The notes under the pieces are model-generated. The model worked only from the letters and a program-made list of their open reading frames with translations, did not search any database and had not been told where the DNA came from. From contig JADJCR010000002.1 in NCBI GenBank assembly GCA_016703125.1, positions 434,001 to 498,000 on the forward strand: a stretch of DNA of 64,000 nucleotides, in the 5' to 3' direction. How positions within the stretch are numbered: the stretch's first letter is position 1; each line of letters opens with the position of its first letter. Shown one piece after another: positions 17,291 to 28,941 of this stretch. Position numbers and translations under genes: made by a program. Source of the DNA: Micrococcales bacterium. Lineage in GTDB: Bacteria > Actinomycetota > Actinomycetes > S36-B12 > UBA10799.

Positions 17291-17327
17291 TTGACCCACC
17301 GCCGAAGTTGACACTAGCGTCAACTTC
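17291..17327 (+). promoter_or_regulatory. Leaderless promoter with TetR-type palindrome, copy 1
   Basis: A -35 TTGACC (17291-17296) and -10 TAGCGT (17315-17320) are spaced by 18 bp. The -10 lies inside a palindrome at 17304-17327 with arms AAGTTGAC and GTCAACTT around a CTAG centre. The palindrome ends on the base before ATG 17328, so transcription should start at or within a base or two of the start codon. The same block occurs at 24146, 26202 and 28954. Confidence 0.88.
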
Positions 17328-18935
<1,608 letters not shown>

Positions 18936-19008
18936 CGCCGGGGCGGCGGCATCTTGCGTGGCGGATTGCACCGGCATCGGGTGGCGTACGGCGCCTGTCG
19001 CCCGCGGC

Positions 19009-20445
19009 TCACTCCCCCGGCCAGTCCCCCAGAGTGTCGAGGTACATCCGTCGGACCTCGGCGATCCTCTCCTCGAGGTTGTCGCGGTCCCAGTCGTCGG
19101 TCGGGACCGGCGGCAGTACCGCCACGTCCACCGTGCCCGGGTGGATGATCATCGAGTGCGCGGCCATGATCTCGCCGCAGTTGCGCATCACGATCGGCAC
19201 GACCGGCACCCCGGCCTGCATCGCCAGGTGGAACGGCCCTTTCTTGAATGGCAGCAACCGCGGTGTCGGCGAGCGTGTCCCCTCCGGGGCGATGGCGATC
19301 GACCGGCCGTTGCGCAGTGCTTCGACCGCCGGCTCCAGGCCCTCCCGGGCGGCGGCGTTGTTGCTGCGGTCGATGTAGGCGACGTCGTCGAGGGAGCCGA
19401 TGGGGCCGAAGAACGGGTCCTTCTCCAGCGACTTCTTGGCAACACCGGTGAAGTCCTTGCGCAGCAGGGCGGCGAGCACGAACACATCGAGCTGGCTTTG
19501 GTGGTTGAACAAGAAGACCGCTGGCCGCGCCGCCCAGAGGTTCTCCTCGCCGTCCACGTTCAGGCGCACGCCAGCAGTCGCGAGCGCCAGGTCGGACCCC
19601 GTGCTGGCAGCCAGGTTGGCGCCCAGCGACCGGCTGCGGTTGAGGATCGCCAGTCCGGTGGCGGCGGCCACACTGCTGGCGAAGACCCCCATCGCAGCCG
19701 CGCTGCGCCCGAGGTCCAGCACCGAGGTCGACCGCGGGGTCTTCAGGCGCGCCACCGGCCAGCCCCGCTCCTTCGCCACCTCCCGCAACTGCTCGGTGGG
19801 GTTCAGCGCGCACGGGTACCCGACGAGATCCAGCAGCGGCAGGTCCTCCTCACCGTTGGTGTAGCCGAAGGACTCGCCGAGGTCCACGTCCCACTCGTCG
19901 GCGAACTCCACCACCCCGTCGGCCTTGCTCTGCCCCCACCGGATGTCAGTGGCGAGATCACCGGTCAGCCGGCCGTCCTCGTCGACTTCCATCTCGGTGC
20001 ACACGATGTGGTCGATGCCGAGGTCCTCTGCTGTGGCCTGGATCTGCGGGCGAGTGGCCGACGACGCGACCACGACCGTGTGGCCCTTGCGCAGGTGCGC
20101 CTCCACCAGCAAGCGGGAGTCGGTGAAGAGCATCCCGGCGATCTTGCGGCTGAACACGTTGCGCGCCCAGGTGTCCATCTCCTCGGAGTCCCTGCCCGCC
20201 TGCCCCATCACGCCGACGCGCATCATCTCCGACACGTCGTGACCGCGGCGTTCCACATTGATGCTCTCGCGCACGGTCTTCACGACCTCACTGACCGAGA
20301 TCTCCCCGCGGCGCAGGCGGTACTTGAAGAAGGCCGCTGCGGAGTAGCCGTCGATCAGCGTGCCGTCGAAGTCGAAGAACGCGCCCACCTGCGGGCCTTC
20401 GGGCGAGTTCTCGATCTGCTCGATCAGCCACTCGATGTCAGCCAT
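19009..20445 (-). CDS. HAD-IB phosphatase fused to 1-acyl-glycerol-3-phosphate acyltransferase (PlsC-like)
   Basis: The 478-residue protein fuses an N-terminal HAD-IB phosphatase domain (DFDGTL, Asp25/Asp27; residues ~20-220) to a C-terminal PlsC acyltransferase domain (~260-470) with NHQSQLD (HX4D), PEGTRS and a downstream VPIVMRN strand. The same fusion is known in mycobacteria (Rv2483c). The PlsC part should convert lysophosphatidate to phosphatidate in membrane lipid synthesis; the HAD substrate is uncertain. It overlaps the upstream plsB stop by 8 bp and forms a two-gene lipid operon inserted inside the acyl-CoA regulon on the opposite strand. Confidence 0.9.
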   Translation of the reverse strand: MADIEWLIEQIENSPEGPQVGAFFDFDGTLIDGYSAAAFFKYRLRRGEISVSEVVKTVRESINVERRGHDVSEMMRVGVMGQAGRDSEEMDTWARNVFSRKIAGMLFTDSRLLVEAHLRKGHTVVVASSATRPQIQATAEDLGIDHIVCTEMEVDEDGRLTGDLATDIRWGQSKADGVVEFADEWDVDLGESFGYTNGEEDLPLLDLVGYPCALNPTEQLREVAKERGWPVARLKTPRSTSVLDLGRSAAAMGVFASSVAAATGLAILNRSRSLGANLAASTGSDLALATAGVRLNVDGEENLWAARPAVFLFNHQSQLDVFVLAALLRKDFTGVAKKSLEKDPFFGPIGSLDDVAYIDRSNNAAAREGLEPAVEALRNGRSIAIAPEGTRSPTPRLLPFKKGPFHLAMQAGVPVVPIVMRNCGEIMAAHSMIIHPGTVDVAVLPPVPTDDWDRDNLEERIAEVRRMYLDTLGDWPGE

Positions 20446-22246
20446 TGGTGCCTCCGAGACTCGCCCGCTCGATCATGACCGGCTGGCCGAGGTCGGCGGC
20501 GATCCGGCGCAGGTCGTCCATGCGCCGCACGATGCCTTGCAGCTCCTCGGCGAAGTCCGCCCGGCGCCGCGCGAGGTCAGGGGCGTCGGAGGTGACCAGG
20601 TTCTGGTTCTTGGCCAACTGGAAGGCGTTGACGAAGTAGTCCTTCGATATCGACTCCGGCGTGTGGAGCGTCTTCTGCAGCCACCGCTGGCGCGCCAGGC
20701 TCAGCGACGATTCCACCAGGGCCTTCTGTTCCACCGCGGCGTCTCCGGCCGCCGCCAACTGGTCGGCCAGCACGCTGTACGCCTCGAGGAACGGCCCGAT
20801 CACCCGGTGGGCCAGCACCAGTTCGAGCTTGCGGGCCTCCTCCAGGACACGCTGCGGTGTCAGCGCGGCCTCTTCCCAGGCGGGATACATGTAGGAGGCC
20901 TCCGTGGCGATCTGGTCGGAGAACTCCCGGGTGGTGGGGAAGAAGAACTCGAACTTCAGCAGGTCCTTCAGCCTCCGTGCGTTCTGCCAGGTCGCCGCTA
21001 AGATGTCCGCCGCGTCGTCCTCGGCTGCCTGGATCACCGCCAGTTCCGTGATGGCCCGGTTGAGGAAGAAGTGGATGACGGTGTTGCGGTAGAAGGCGGC
21101 CTCGTGCTGGTGATCCAGGGACACGTAGAAGACCCGCTCGCCCGGTCCGTCGTACTGCGTCACCACCCCCTCCTGCACGAGGTTGCGGAGGGTGTCGCGC
21201 AGCGGGCCGTGGTCGTCGAGGTTCACCTGCTGGGTCAGCGGCAGGTCGCGGCGCTTGATGTATTTCAGAAGTGGCTGCAGGATCCGCCTGCCCTCCTCCA
21301 CGGTGATCGCCCGGTCACCGTTGTCCAGCAGGGCGAACGTCAGCATGGCGCTCGGCGTGACGGGGGTGACGGCGTTTATCCGGTTGCACGCCTCGAAGGC
21401 GACCATCGGCACGGCCAGGCGCGGCCGGGCCTGACCCTCGTTGTCGAGGGTGAGGCTCAGGGCGTCGGTCAGGGACAACGGTTCGCCGAACCGCAGATGC
21501 GCCCGGCCGAGCCCGCGGGACTGCGAGCGCGCGAACTTGTAGAGCCAGCTCAGGCTCTCCGGCGTCTTGGTGCCCCCCATTTCCTCGGCGGAGATGGCGC
21601 TCACCTCGTGCTGCTGGTCGTAGATGATCGAGGTGGGAACGATGCGCACGTCCCGGTCAGGGTTGTCAGCGAATGCGTCCACGACGTAGCTGAGGATTCC
21701 GTAGCGGGGCGGGCGCAACTTGCCGGTGCGCGTGCGGCCGCCCTCGATGTACCACTCGAGGTTGTGCTTGTTGTCCATCAGGTGCGACAGGTACGCCTTG
21801 AGAACGGCACGGTAGAGGTGGTCGTCGCGGAACTCCCGGCGGATGAACACGATCCCGTTGCGCCGGCCGATCTCCGACATGGGCCACAGGGCGAGGTTGG
21901 AGCCGCCCAGAGTGTTGTTGGGCGGGAATCCGTGGCGCTCCAGCGCCCAGCGCAGGACCAGCGGGTCCAAGTAGGAGCGGTGGTTGGGCAGGAAGATCAG
22001 GCCGGAGGTCTCGTTGAGTTGGCGCAGCTTCTCGACGTCGGCGGGCTGGTAGTCCACTTTGTAGGCACGGGAAAGCCAGCGCGTGAACATGTCCCATCCG
22101 GCCACCGATAGCCCGCCGGGTTTGACAGCCATCTCCTTGAGGTCGGAGCGGGCCTCGTCGCGCAGCAGCGAGACCGGAGTGCCCGTCTCCTCGGAGAGTT
22201 GCGCCAGAGTGCGCACGAAATCGGGGGTGTCCAGAATGTGTTCCAC
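20438..22246 (-). CDS. plsB: Glycerol-3-phosphate 1-O-acyltransferase (PlsB2-like)
   Basis: The 602-residue protein has the GPAT signature: PNHRSYLDPL (His89 and Asp94 of HX4D), GRRNGIVFIRR, and EGGRTRTGKLRPPRYG. It lacks obvious long membrane segments, and the long C-terminal helical region resembles mycobacterial PlsB2 (Rv2482c). It acylates sn-glycerol-3-phosphate at position 1, the first step of phospholipid and triacylglycerol synthesis. The GTG start at 22246 has TAGCGT six bases upstream and no ribosome site, suggesting a leaderless mRNA. plsC follows with an 8-bp overlap. Confidence 0.93.
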   Translation of the reverse strand: MEHILDTPDFVRTLAQLSEETGTPVSLLRDEARSDLKEMAVKPGGLSVAGWDMFTRWLSRAYKVDYQPADVEKLRQLNETSGLIFLPNHRSYLDPLVLRWALERHGFPPNNTLGGSNLALWPMSEIGRRNGIVFIRREFRDDHLYRAVLKAYLSHLMDNKHNLEWYIEGGRTRTGKLRPPRYGILSYVVDAFADNPDRDVRIVPTSIIYDQQHEVSAISAEEMGGTKTPESLSWLYKFARSQSRGLGRAHLRFGEPLSLTDALSLTLDNEGQARPRLAVPMVAFEACNRINAVTPVTPSAMLTFALLDNGDRAITVEEGRRILQPLLKYIKRRDLPLTQQVNLDDHGPLRDTLRNLVQEGVVTQYDGPGERVFYVSLDHQHEAAFYRNTVIHFFLNRAITELAVIQAAEDDAADILAATWQNARRLKDLLKFEFFFPTTREFSDQIATEASYMYPAWEEAALTPQRVLEEARKLELVLAHRVIGPFLEAYSVLADQLAAAGDAAVEQKALVESSLSLARQRWLQKTLHTPESISKDYFVNAFQLAKNQNLVTSDAPDLARRRADFAEELQGIVRRMDDLRRIAADLGQPVMIERASLGGTNG

Positions 22247-22293
22247 GGCCTGACGCTAGCCCGGGGATCGTCAGTGACGCCAGTGGTCGGGGG

Positions 22294-23967
22294 TCACGGG
22301 GTCTTCACGAAGATGTCCTCGCTGAAGGCGTTGTTGTCCCCGGGGGCCAGGTTCTGCGCACTCGACACGAACACGATCCGGGTGCCGTCCGGGGACCACA
22401 CCCGCGGCGCCGAACTGAACACGCTCGAGGCGTTGTCGCCCTGAACGCCGCTCGTGTTCGAGGAGACCAGTTGTACGAACCCGGTGGTCAGGTTCTTCGT
22501 GAAGATGTCGCGGCGCGTGTTGGCGTCGTTGGGCACGAGGTCTACGGCCTCGGAGTCCCAGGCGAGCGAGTTGCCGTCCGGTGACCAGCTCGCGTTGCGG
22601 TGGGGCCACAGCGTGGGCTGCCCGGCAGCGTTGGTGGAGACCATGGTCACCGCGCCATTGCCGAGGTTCTTCACGAAGATGTCCTCGTGCACGTTGGTGT
22701 CACCGGCGACCACGTCGTTGGCCTTGGAGTCGAACGCGATACGGGTGCCGTCCGGGGACCACGTGCCCTTTCCGAGAACCCGCTGAGCTGGCCACCCGAG
22801 CTGTTGGTGGAGACCCTGGTGGTGGTGTTGGTGTTGATGTTCTTGATGAACAGGTCGGTGCTCACGTTCGTGTCATTGGGCACCAGATACGGGGATTGGG
22901 ACTCGAACAGGATCCGCGTGGAGTCCGGCGACCAGACCGGCCGTTCGGAACCCATCGGGCCGCCGTTGTTCAACTGCTGGTTGCCGCTGCTGTCGCTGCT
23001 GACGCGGTGGAAGTCCGAGCAGTTCTGAAGAGTGCTGTTGCGGTCGACCCAGAAGATGTCCCAGGCGTTGTTGTTCTGGAACCCACACGCCGGGTTGAAC
23101 TCCTCTGTGGTCGCGAAGGCGATCTTTGAGCCGTCCGGCGACCACGTGGGCCACCCACATCCGATCCCGAACCACTCGACGTCGCCGGTGTTGAGGTTCT
23201 TGCCGAAGAGGTCGTCCCCACTCGAGGGGTCGGTCAGGAGGTTCGTCGCCTCCGAGCAGAACAACAGCCAATCGCCCTGTGGGGAGAAGCCCAGACCCAT
23301 GTTGATCCCGGGAGTGGAGGGGCAGCCGTCGCTCAGCGTGCCGTTCGCTGCATTGTCCACAACGCGGATCGCCCCGGTGGCAAGCGTCTTGAGATACACG
23401 TGAGCGCAGCCGTCGTTGACGCCGGGCACGAGGTTCTTCGCCTTGGAGTAGAACGCGATCTTGGTGCCGTCGGGAGACCATGTGGGGCTGCCGGCCTCCG
23501 CATCGCCGCCGTGGCCGTTGGCATCCGAGTTGACCCGCATGATGGGGCCGGCGGAGGTCGTGGGCTTGCCAGGCGGAACACCCGGCCCGGGCCCTGGATC
23601 AGTCGTCGGGCTCACGACGACCCGTTTGCTCACCTTCGCGCCCTTGCGGCCCTTCACGATGATGGTGATCTTGAAGGACGTTCCCGCAGTGGCCCTGCGG
23701 GCAGGGTGCAGCGCAGCACGACCGCTGTGGCGGGCTTCTTTTTCTTCCGCTTCAGCCTGGCAACCCTGCACGACATCGCGCCGTCCTTGACCTTGAGTTG
23801 CTTGGGCTTCTTGACCCGCCACGACTTCTTGAGCTTCATAGTGACGGTCTGAACCGCCGCCAGCGTGCTGTCCTGGGGGGCTGCCGCCTGGGCGGTCACC
23901 GGAGCGGTGGCGATGGCCATGGCCGCGGCCAGCAGGAGCCGGATGCTCGGCGGATTCTGCGTACCAT
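22294..23967 (-). pseudogene. Secreted WD40/TolB-like beta-propeller protein, three frameshifts
   Basis: Reconstructed as ~558 residues: a signal peptide, a Lys-rich Ig-like region (~30-110), then about six TolB/PD40-type repeats marked by WSPDGTKIAF-like strands and DIFVKNL strands. The ATG at 23967 with AGGAGG upstream is out of frame with the signal peptide, and two more shifts occur near 23692 and 22773. Each can be mended by adding one base, and the total then fits an intact frame to the TGA at 22294. Three lesions in one gene mean either real decay or poor consensus. The predicted role is an exported or surface-bound propeller; ligand unknown. Confidence 0.7.
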
Positions 23968-24132
23968 GGGAACCTCCTGGGTCGCGGTCAGCATAGACCC
24001 ACGTGCGTGCCCGGTACAGAGCGATCGCGCACCCCTCCCGCGAATGGCCGATGTTTGGGCGAGCCTCGATCACCGGCAGACTCCGATGGATAGGGGCTGC
24101 AGCGCCGGCCACTGTGCGGTTGGCCCATGACC

Positions 24133-24169
24133 TTGACCCAGCACCGAAGTTGACACTAGCGTCAACTTT
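24133..24169 (+). promoter_or_regulatory. Leaderless promoter with TetR-type palindrome, copy 2
   Basis: TTGACC (24133-24138) and TAGCGT (24157-24162) are spaced by 18 bp. The palindrome at 24146-24169 differs from copy 1 only in its last base and ends on the base before GTG 24170. Confidence 0.88.
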
Positions 24170-26040
24170 GTGAGAATCCTGGTCGCAAACCGTGGCGAGA
24201 TCGCCTGCCGGGTGTTCCGGACCGCCTCTCGTCTGGGCCACGGCGCCGCCGCCGTGTTCACCGAGGCCGATCGGGGGCGCTGCACACCCGCAGCGCCGAC
24301 ATCGCGGTCGCCGTCGGGTCGTACCTCGACACTGACGAGATCCTGCGCGCCGCGCGGCGGGTAGGGGCCGATGCCATCCACCCCGGCTACGGCTTCCTGT
24401 CGGAGAACCCCGGCTTCGCCCAGGCGGTCGTTGATGCCGGTCTGGTCTGGATCGGTCCCACGCCGGAGTCCATCCGGGCGATGGCGCTGAAGGTCGAGGC
24501 GAAGGAACTCGCGCAGCGTGCCGGGGTGCCGATGTTGACCAGCGGCACCGATGTCTTCCCCGTGCTGGTGAAGGCGTCTGCCGGGGGCGGCGGGAAGGGC
24601 ATGCGCAGGGTGAACCGCCCGGAGGACCTGGAGGAGGCGGTCGCGGCGGCCAAGCGCGAGGCGGCCAGCGCGTTCGGCGACGACACCGTATTCATCGAGC
24701 GGTACCTGGAGTCGGCACGCCACGTGGAGGTGCAGATCTTCGGCGACACCCACGGCAACGTGGTGCACCTGTTCGAGCGGGAGTGCTCCATCCAGCGCCG
24801 GCACCAGAAGGTCGTTGAGGAGGCCCCTTCGCCGGGGGTCATCCCCGAGCTGCGCGAGCAGATGACCTCGGCGGCGGTGCGGCTCGCCACACAGATCGGC
24901 TATGTCGGGGCCGGCACCGTGGAGTTCATGGTCTCCGGCGACGAGTTCTTCTTCCTCGAGATGAACACCCGCCTGCAGGTGGAACACCCGGTCACCGAGA
25001 CGATCACGGGCTTGGACCTGGTGGAGTGGCAGATCCGGGTGGCGCAGGGCGAGGTGTTGCCGGTCGGCCAGGACGAGGTCACCACGTCGGGGCACGCGAT
25101 CGAAGTGCGGCTCTACGCCGAAGATCCCGCGAACGCCTACTTGCCCAACACCGGGATGCTGCGGGTGTTCGACGTGCATCCGGCCGCAGGGATCCGCGTG
25201 GACACCGGCTTCGTGGCCGGTGACGCCGTGACGGCCAACTACGACCCGATGCTGGCCAAAGTGATCGCCCACGGGCCGACCCGGGCGGCGGCGGCGGAGC
25301 GCCTGGCCGCGTACCTGCGCCGCGCCGGTGTGGAGGGAGTGGTCACCAACAAGGACTCGCTGGCCGCTGTGCTCGGCGAGCGCGACTTCCTGGCGGGCGC
25401 GACCACCACCGATTATCTGGACAACCATCCGGAGGTGCTGGCGCCCCCGGTGGATGCGATCCGGCACGCGCTGGCCGTGCTGGCTGTGCGCGACGTCGAC
25501 GGGCCGGTGGCCCCGGCCGGGTGGCGCAACGTCCCGGCGGCCCCGGAGTGGCTGCAGGTACTGATCGCCGGCCGGCTCGTCACCCTGCGGTGGTTGCGGG
25601 AGGCTGCCGGCTTGCGCGTGCAGATCGTCGACGGGGATCCCCTGCTGGGAGAGGCCTCCGATGTGGGCCTGGTGCAGTTGAGCGCGAACAGTGTCGAGAT
25701 CGACGGGGTGCTGACCCCGGTGGCGGTCACGGGGATCGACCACGGCACGGTCACTGTTGACGGCCTCACGCTGGCCTTCGAGGTCTTGCCGCGCTTCGAC
25801 GAGAACGCGCACGCCGCCGACGCGAACGGGCCGACCACGCCCGTGCCGGGGACGGTCACCGATGTGCGGGTCGCGGAGGGCGATGAAGTGACCGCGGGGC
25901 AGATCCTCGTCGTGCTGGAGGCCATGAAGATGGAGCACACCATCACCGCCGACGCCGACGGCGTGGTCGCTGCGGTCCATGTCCGAACGGGGCAATCGGT
26001 CGATGCCCACCAGATCGTGGTCACCATCGAAGAGGCATGA
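24170..26040 (+). CDS. Acyl-CoA carboxylase, biotin carboxylase/biotin carrier (alpha) subunit, one frameshift
   Basis: The frame opens at GTG 24170 with [18 protein letters not shown] and breaks in the GGGGG run at 24273-24277. Adding one G restores [17 protein letters not shown] and an open frame to 26040 (~623 residues). Domains: biotin carboxylase N-lobe (~1-100), ATP-grasp ([26 protein letters not shown]), C-lobe, a linker, and a C-terminal biotinyl domain with EAMKMEH. The region between the N-lobe and ATP-grasp is shorter than usual ([19 protein letters not shown]). It carboxylates its own biotin for the 17328 subunit. The indel sits in a homopolymer and is probably a sequence error. 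Confidence 0.85.
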
Positions 26041-26045
26041 CTGCC

Positions 26046-26158
26046 TGTGACGAAGGTGTGGGGCCTGCGGGCTGGTTTGTGATGATGGTGGGGTTGCGGG
26101 GCGCGGGAGGGGTCACCTTCGTCGCACGGCGGGTCCGGTGGCCGGCACTTTCGTCACA
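26046..26158. repeat. Foldback intergenic repeat, single copy
   Basis: A 113-bp element is bounded by TGTGACGAAGGTG and CACTTTCGTCACA (inverted, one mismatch), with an internal second pair of GGTCACCTTCGTCGCA. It belongs to the same family as the copies at 9343-9650 and 60249-60364. It lies between the biotin carboxylase stop and promoter copy 3. No gene is present. Confidence 0.8.
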
Positions 26159-26189
26159 ACCGTCGACGGGGGCAGCCGACAGCGGCCCC

Positions 26190-26225
26190 TTGACCCCCGC
26201 CGAAGTTGACACTAGCGTCAACTTC
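26190..26225 (+). promoter_or_regulatory. Leaderless promoter with TetR-type palindrome, copy 3
   Basis: TTGACC (26190-26195) and TAGCGT (26213-26218) are spaced by 17 bp. The palindrome 26202-26225 is identical to copy 1 and abuts ATG 26226. This promoter drives atuA and the overlapping TetR gene, so it would give autoregulation if that TetR binds it. Confidence 0.88.
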
Positions 26226-28151
26226 ATGAAACGCCCTGTGCGCATCGCCAACTGCTCCGGCTTCTTCGGCGACCGATTGGCAGCAGCGCAGGAGATGGTC
26301 GAGGGCGGCCCGATCGACGTGCTCACTGGTGATTGGCTGGCCGAACTCACCATGCTCCTGCTCGCCCGGCAGAAGATGAAGCACGGGACCGGGTACGCCC
26401 GCACGTTCCACCAGCAGATGGAACAGGTCCTGCCCACCTGCCTTGAAAAGGGCATCAAGGTCGTCAGCAACGCCGGTGGCCTCGACCCCGTCGCGGCGGC
26501 GCAGGCCATCCAGGACCTGGGGACCGGTGCCAAGGTCGCGTCCGTCAGCGGCGACGACCTCCTGCCGCGATTCTCCGAGGTGGGCGACCAGTGGCACAAC
26601 CTCGACACCAGCGAACCCTTCACTGGCCACCCTTTGAGCGCGAACGCCTACCTCGGCGCCCGCGGTATCGTCGCGGCGCTGGAGGCCGGCGCGGATGTCG
26701 TGGTCACCGGTCGGGTGACCGATGCGGCGCTGGCGATCGGGCCCGCGGCATGGTGGCACGGCTGGGACCTCGACGACCCGGCAAGCCTCGACGCGCTGGC
26801 CGGTGCCCTGGTTGCGGGCCATGTGATCGAGTGCGGCGCGCAGGCCTCGGGCGGTAACTACGCCTTCTTCCGCGAGGTCCCCGGGTTGGAGCACGTGGGC
26901 TTCCCCATCGCGGAGGTCGCCGCGGACGGCACCAGCGTCATCACCAAGCATCCGGACAGCGGCGGGCTGGTCAGCCCGGGCACCGTGACGGCGCAGTTGT
27001 TGTACGAGGTCGGCGACGAGCACTACCTCAACCCCGACGTGACCGCCCGCTTCGACACCATCGAGATCGACCAGGTCGGCAAGGACCGTGTGCGTCTGTC
27101 CGGCACGCGCGGGGAGAGTGCCCCGGAAACCCTCAAGGTGGCCATCAACTACCTCGGCGGCTTCCGCAACACGATGACCCTGGTGCTGACCGGAGCAGAC
27201 ACCGCGGAGAAGGCCGACGTCGCGCTGCGCACGATCTGCGGGGTGGGGCTGGCGGAGGCCAAGGTCCTCTCCCCGGCCGAACTCGGTGCCCGCAGCCGCC
27301 TGGGCGTGCGCGAACTCAGTGTCGCGTACACGGCGCCGGCCAGCGACGACCCGCGGGACGTGGCCGCCGCCCAGGGCCGACTCGTGCTCACGGCCAAGGA
27401 CGACGACCCGAAGAAGGTCGGCAAGGCGTTCACGCGCCCGGCGGTCGAGTCGGCGCTGGGTTCTTACCCGGGGATGTTCCCGACCGCACCCCCGGCCGAC
27501 GGCACTCCGTACGGCGTCTACTGGCCGTCGACGGTGGCGATCGAGGACGTTCCGGTGGTCGTGATCCTCGACGGCGAGGAGGTCGCAACCGTGGCCGGCG
27601 GGAAGCCTGTGAGCGCGCCGCCGGTCGCTGCACCCGTCCTGCCCTCGCCGCCGCAGGAGGCGATCATCGCCGGGCCGTTCGCCCGCCGCCGCTTCGGAAC
27701 GTTCGTGGGCGCCCGCAGCGGTGACAAGGGCGGCAACGCCAACGTCGGCCTATGGGTCCGGCACCCCGCCGAGGACGCGGCGGTGGCGCTGGCCTGGCAG
27801 GAGGCTGACGCGCTCACCGCGCCGCAGGTGGACGCCCAGCACGACACCGCGCAGGTGTGGGCCGCGGATGTCGACCTCGACGTGGATGCCGAAGCCGTGG
27901 AGCTGGCCGATGCCCGATACGAGTGGCTGTGTGACTTCCTGACCCGGGAGCGGCTTGCGGAGATGCTTCCGGAGGCCGCCACCCTGCCGGTGGAGATCCA
28001 TTACTTCCCGCCCCTGCGGGCGATCAACATCCTCATCAAGGGCCTGCTCGGCCGCGGAGTGTCCGAGACGACGCGTAGCGACCCGCAGGCCAAGGGCCTG
28101 GCCGAGCAGTTGCGTGCGGTGTGGATCGACGTGCCGGAGCAGCTCTTGTGA
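26226..28151 (+). CDS. AtuA-like acyclic terpene utilisation family protein (DUF1446)
   Basis: The 641-residue protein has the AtuA N-terminal domain (~5-450; IANCSGFFGDRLAAAQEMV, LTGDWLAELTMLLLARQK, SNAGGLDP, TGRVTDAALAIGPAAW, ECGAQASGGNY) and the C-terminal AtuA ferredoxin-like domain (~480-580; GARSGDKGGNANVGLW). AtuA is required for citronellol/geraniol catabolism in Pseudomonas but its biochemical role is not settled. Similar genes are widespread beside acyl-CoA carboxylases. The start is ATG 26226, which abuts operator copy 3. Longer upstream frames run through the repeat element and are rejected. Its stop overlaps the TetR start (GTGA). Confidence 0.9.
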   Translation: MKRPVRIANCSGFFGDRLAAAQEMVEGGPIDVLTGDWLAELTMLLLARQKMKHGTGYARTFHQQMEQVLPTCLEKGIKVVSNAGGLDPVAAAQAIQDLGTGAKVASVSGDDLLPRFSEVGDQWHNLDTSEPFTGHPLSANAYLGARGIVAALEAGADVVVTGRVTDAALAIGPAAWWHGWDLDDPASLDALAGALVAGHVIECGAQASGGNYAFFREVPGLEHVGFPIAEVAADGTSVITKHPDSGGLVSPGTVTAQLLYEVGDEHYLNPDVTARFDTIEIDQVGKDRVRLSGTRGESAPETLKVAINYLGGFRNTMTLVLTGADTAEKADVALRTICGVGLAEAKVLSPAELGARSRLGVRELSVAYTAPASDDPRDVAAAQGRLVLTAKDDDPKKVGKAFTRPAVESALGSYPGMFPTAPPADGTPYGVYWPSTVAIEDVPVVVILDGEEVATVAGGKPVSAPPVAAPVLPSPPQEAIIAGPFARRRFGTFVGARSGDKGGNANVGLWVRHPAEDAAVALAWQEADALTAPQVDAQHDTAQVWAADVDLDVDAEAVELADARYEWLCDFLTRERLAEMLPEAATLPVEIHYFPPLRAINILIKGLLGRGVSETTRSDPQAKGLAEQLRAVWIDVPEQLL

Positions 28152-28729
28152 ACCCCCGCACCGAACGCGGCCGGCGCACCCGTACGGTCCTGCTCACCGC
28201 GGCGCGGGATGCGTTCGAGCAGCGCGGTTTCGACGACTGCCGGATGAACGACATCGCCGACGCTGCCGGCGTCTCGCACGGGACTGTCTACACGTACTTC
28301 GAGTCCAAGGAGGAGATCCTCGGGCAGGTCATCGACGAGTTGCTCGTGGAGTTGCAGGACGACCTGCGCACCTCCGCGAAAGACCCCATGGCCCGCATCG
28401 AGGAGGCCAACCGCCGCTACCTGCAGGCCTACCGCGACAACCACCGGCTACTACAGGTCATCGAGCAAGCCGCGGTCACGAGCCCCGAGATCGGCGAGCG
28501 TCTCGACGCCTTCCGCCGCCGCTACCACGCCCGCGTCAGTGCCGCCCTGCGCCGCCTGCAGGAGCAGGGCCGGGTTACCACCGACCTGCCCGCCGACGTC
28601 ACCGCCACTGCGCTGTGCGCGATGGTGGAAGGCTTCTCGCGGTACTGGGCGCGGCCCCTGACCGACGACATCAACCGGACCCTGACCAGCCTGTGGGTGA
28701 ACGCCCTGGGCCTGGATTCGGTCGCTTGA
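28148..28729 (+). CDS. TetR-family regulator, candidate repressor of the acyl-CoA regulon
   Basis: The 193-residue protein has an N-terminal TetR helix-turn-helix (RTVLLTAARDAFEQRGFDDCRMNDIADAAGVSHGTVYTYFESKEEIL; described by residues ~8-55) and an all-helical ligand domain. Translation is coupled to atuA through a GTGA overlap. It is the only regulator gene inside the region carrying the four identical palindromes, so it is the best candidate to bind them, with an acyl-CoA intermediate as likely inducer. This is inference by position; AtuR and other TetR regulators of branched acyl-CoA pathways give a precedent. Confidence 0.88.
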   Translation: MNPRTERGRRTRTVLLTAARDAFEQRGFDDCRMNDIADAAGVSHGTVYTYFESKEEILGQVIDELLVELQDDLRTSAKDPMARIEEANRRYLQAYRDNHRLLQVIEQAAVTSPEIGERLDAFRRRYHARVSAALRRLQEQGRVTTDLPADVTATALCAMVEGFSRYWARPLTDDINRTLTSLWVNALGLDSVA

Positions 28730-28789
28730 GGCGAGCAGCGCCGGTTGGTTGATGTTTGGTTGGTTTCAGCAGTTGGTTGACGTTCACCT

Positions 28790-28922
28790 CACGAGCCCCA
28801 CCCAACGGCACGAGCCTCAACCAACTGCGCGAGCCTCACCCAACGGCACGAGCCCCACCCAACGGCACGAGCCTCAACCAACTGCACGAGCCCCACCCAA
28901 CGGCACGAGCCTCAACCAACGG
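28790..28922. repeat. Seven tandem 19-bp repeats
   Basis: Seven contiguous 19-bp units follow the pattern CACGAGCCYCAMCCAACKG; variants differ at four positions. The flanking upstream DNA (28744-28780) contains GTTGGTTGA segments that are inverse complements of the unit's TCAACCAAC, so the block can fold. It sits between the TetR stop and promoter copy 4. Units abut with no spacers, so it is not a CRISPR array. Confidence 0.9.
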
Positions 28923-28941
28923 CGCGATCGCAAGATTCTCC

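Noticed and set aside
24070..26010. 646-codon minus-strand open frame over the biotin carboxylase
   Set aside because: Antisense to a clear carboxylase; His/Gly/Arg/Asp-rich composition of a GC-rich shadow frame.
26037..26225. Extension of the AtuA-like protein through the foldback repeat
   Set aside because: The promoter and operator abut ATG 26226, and the extension is translated repeat sequence.
28790..28922. Possible CRISPR array
   Set aside because: The 19-bp units abut with no unique spacers and there are no cas genes.
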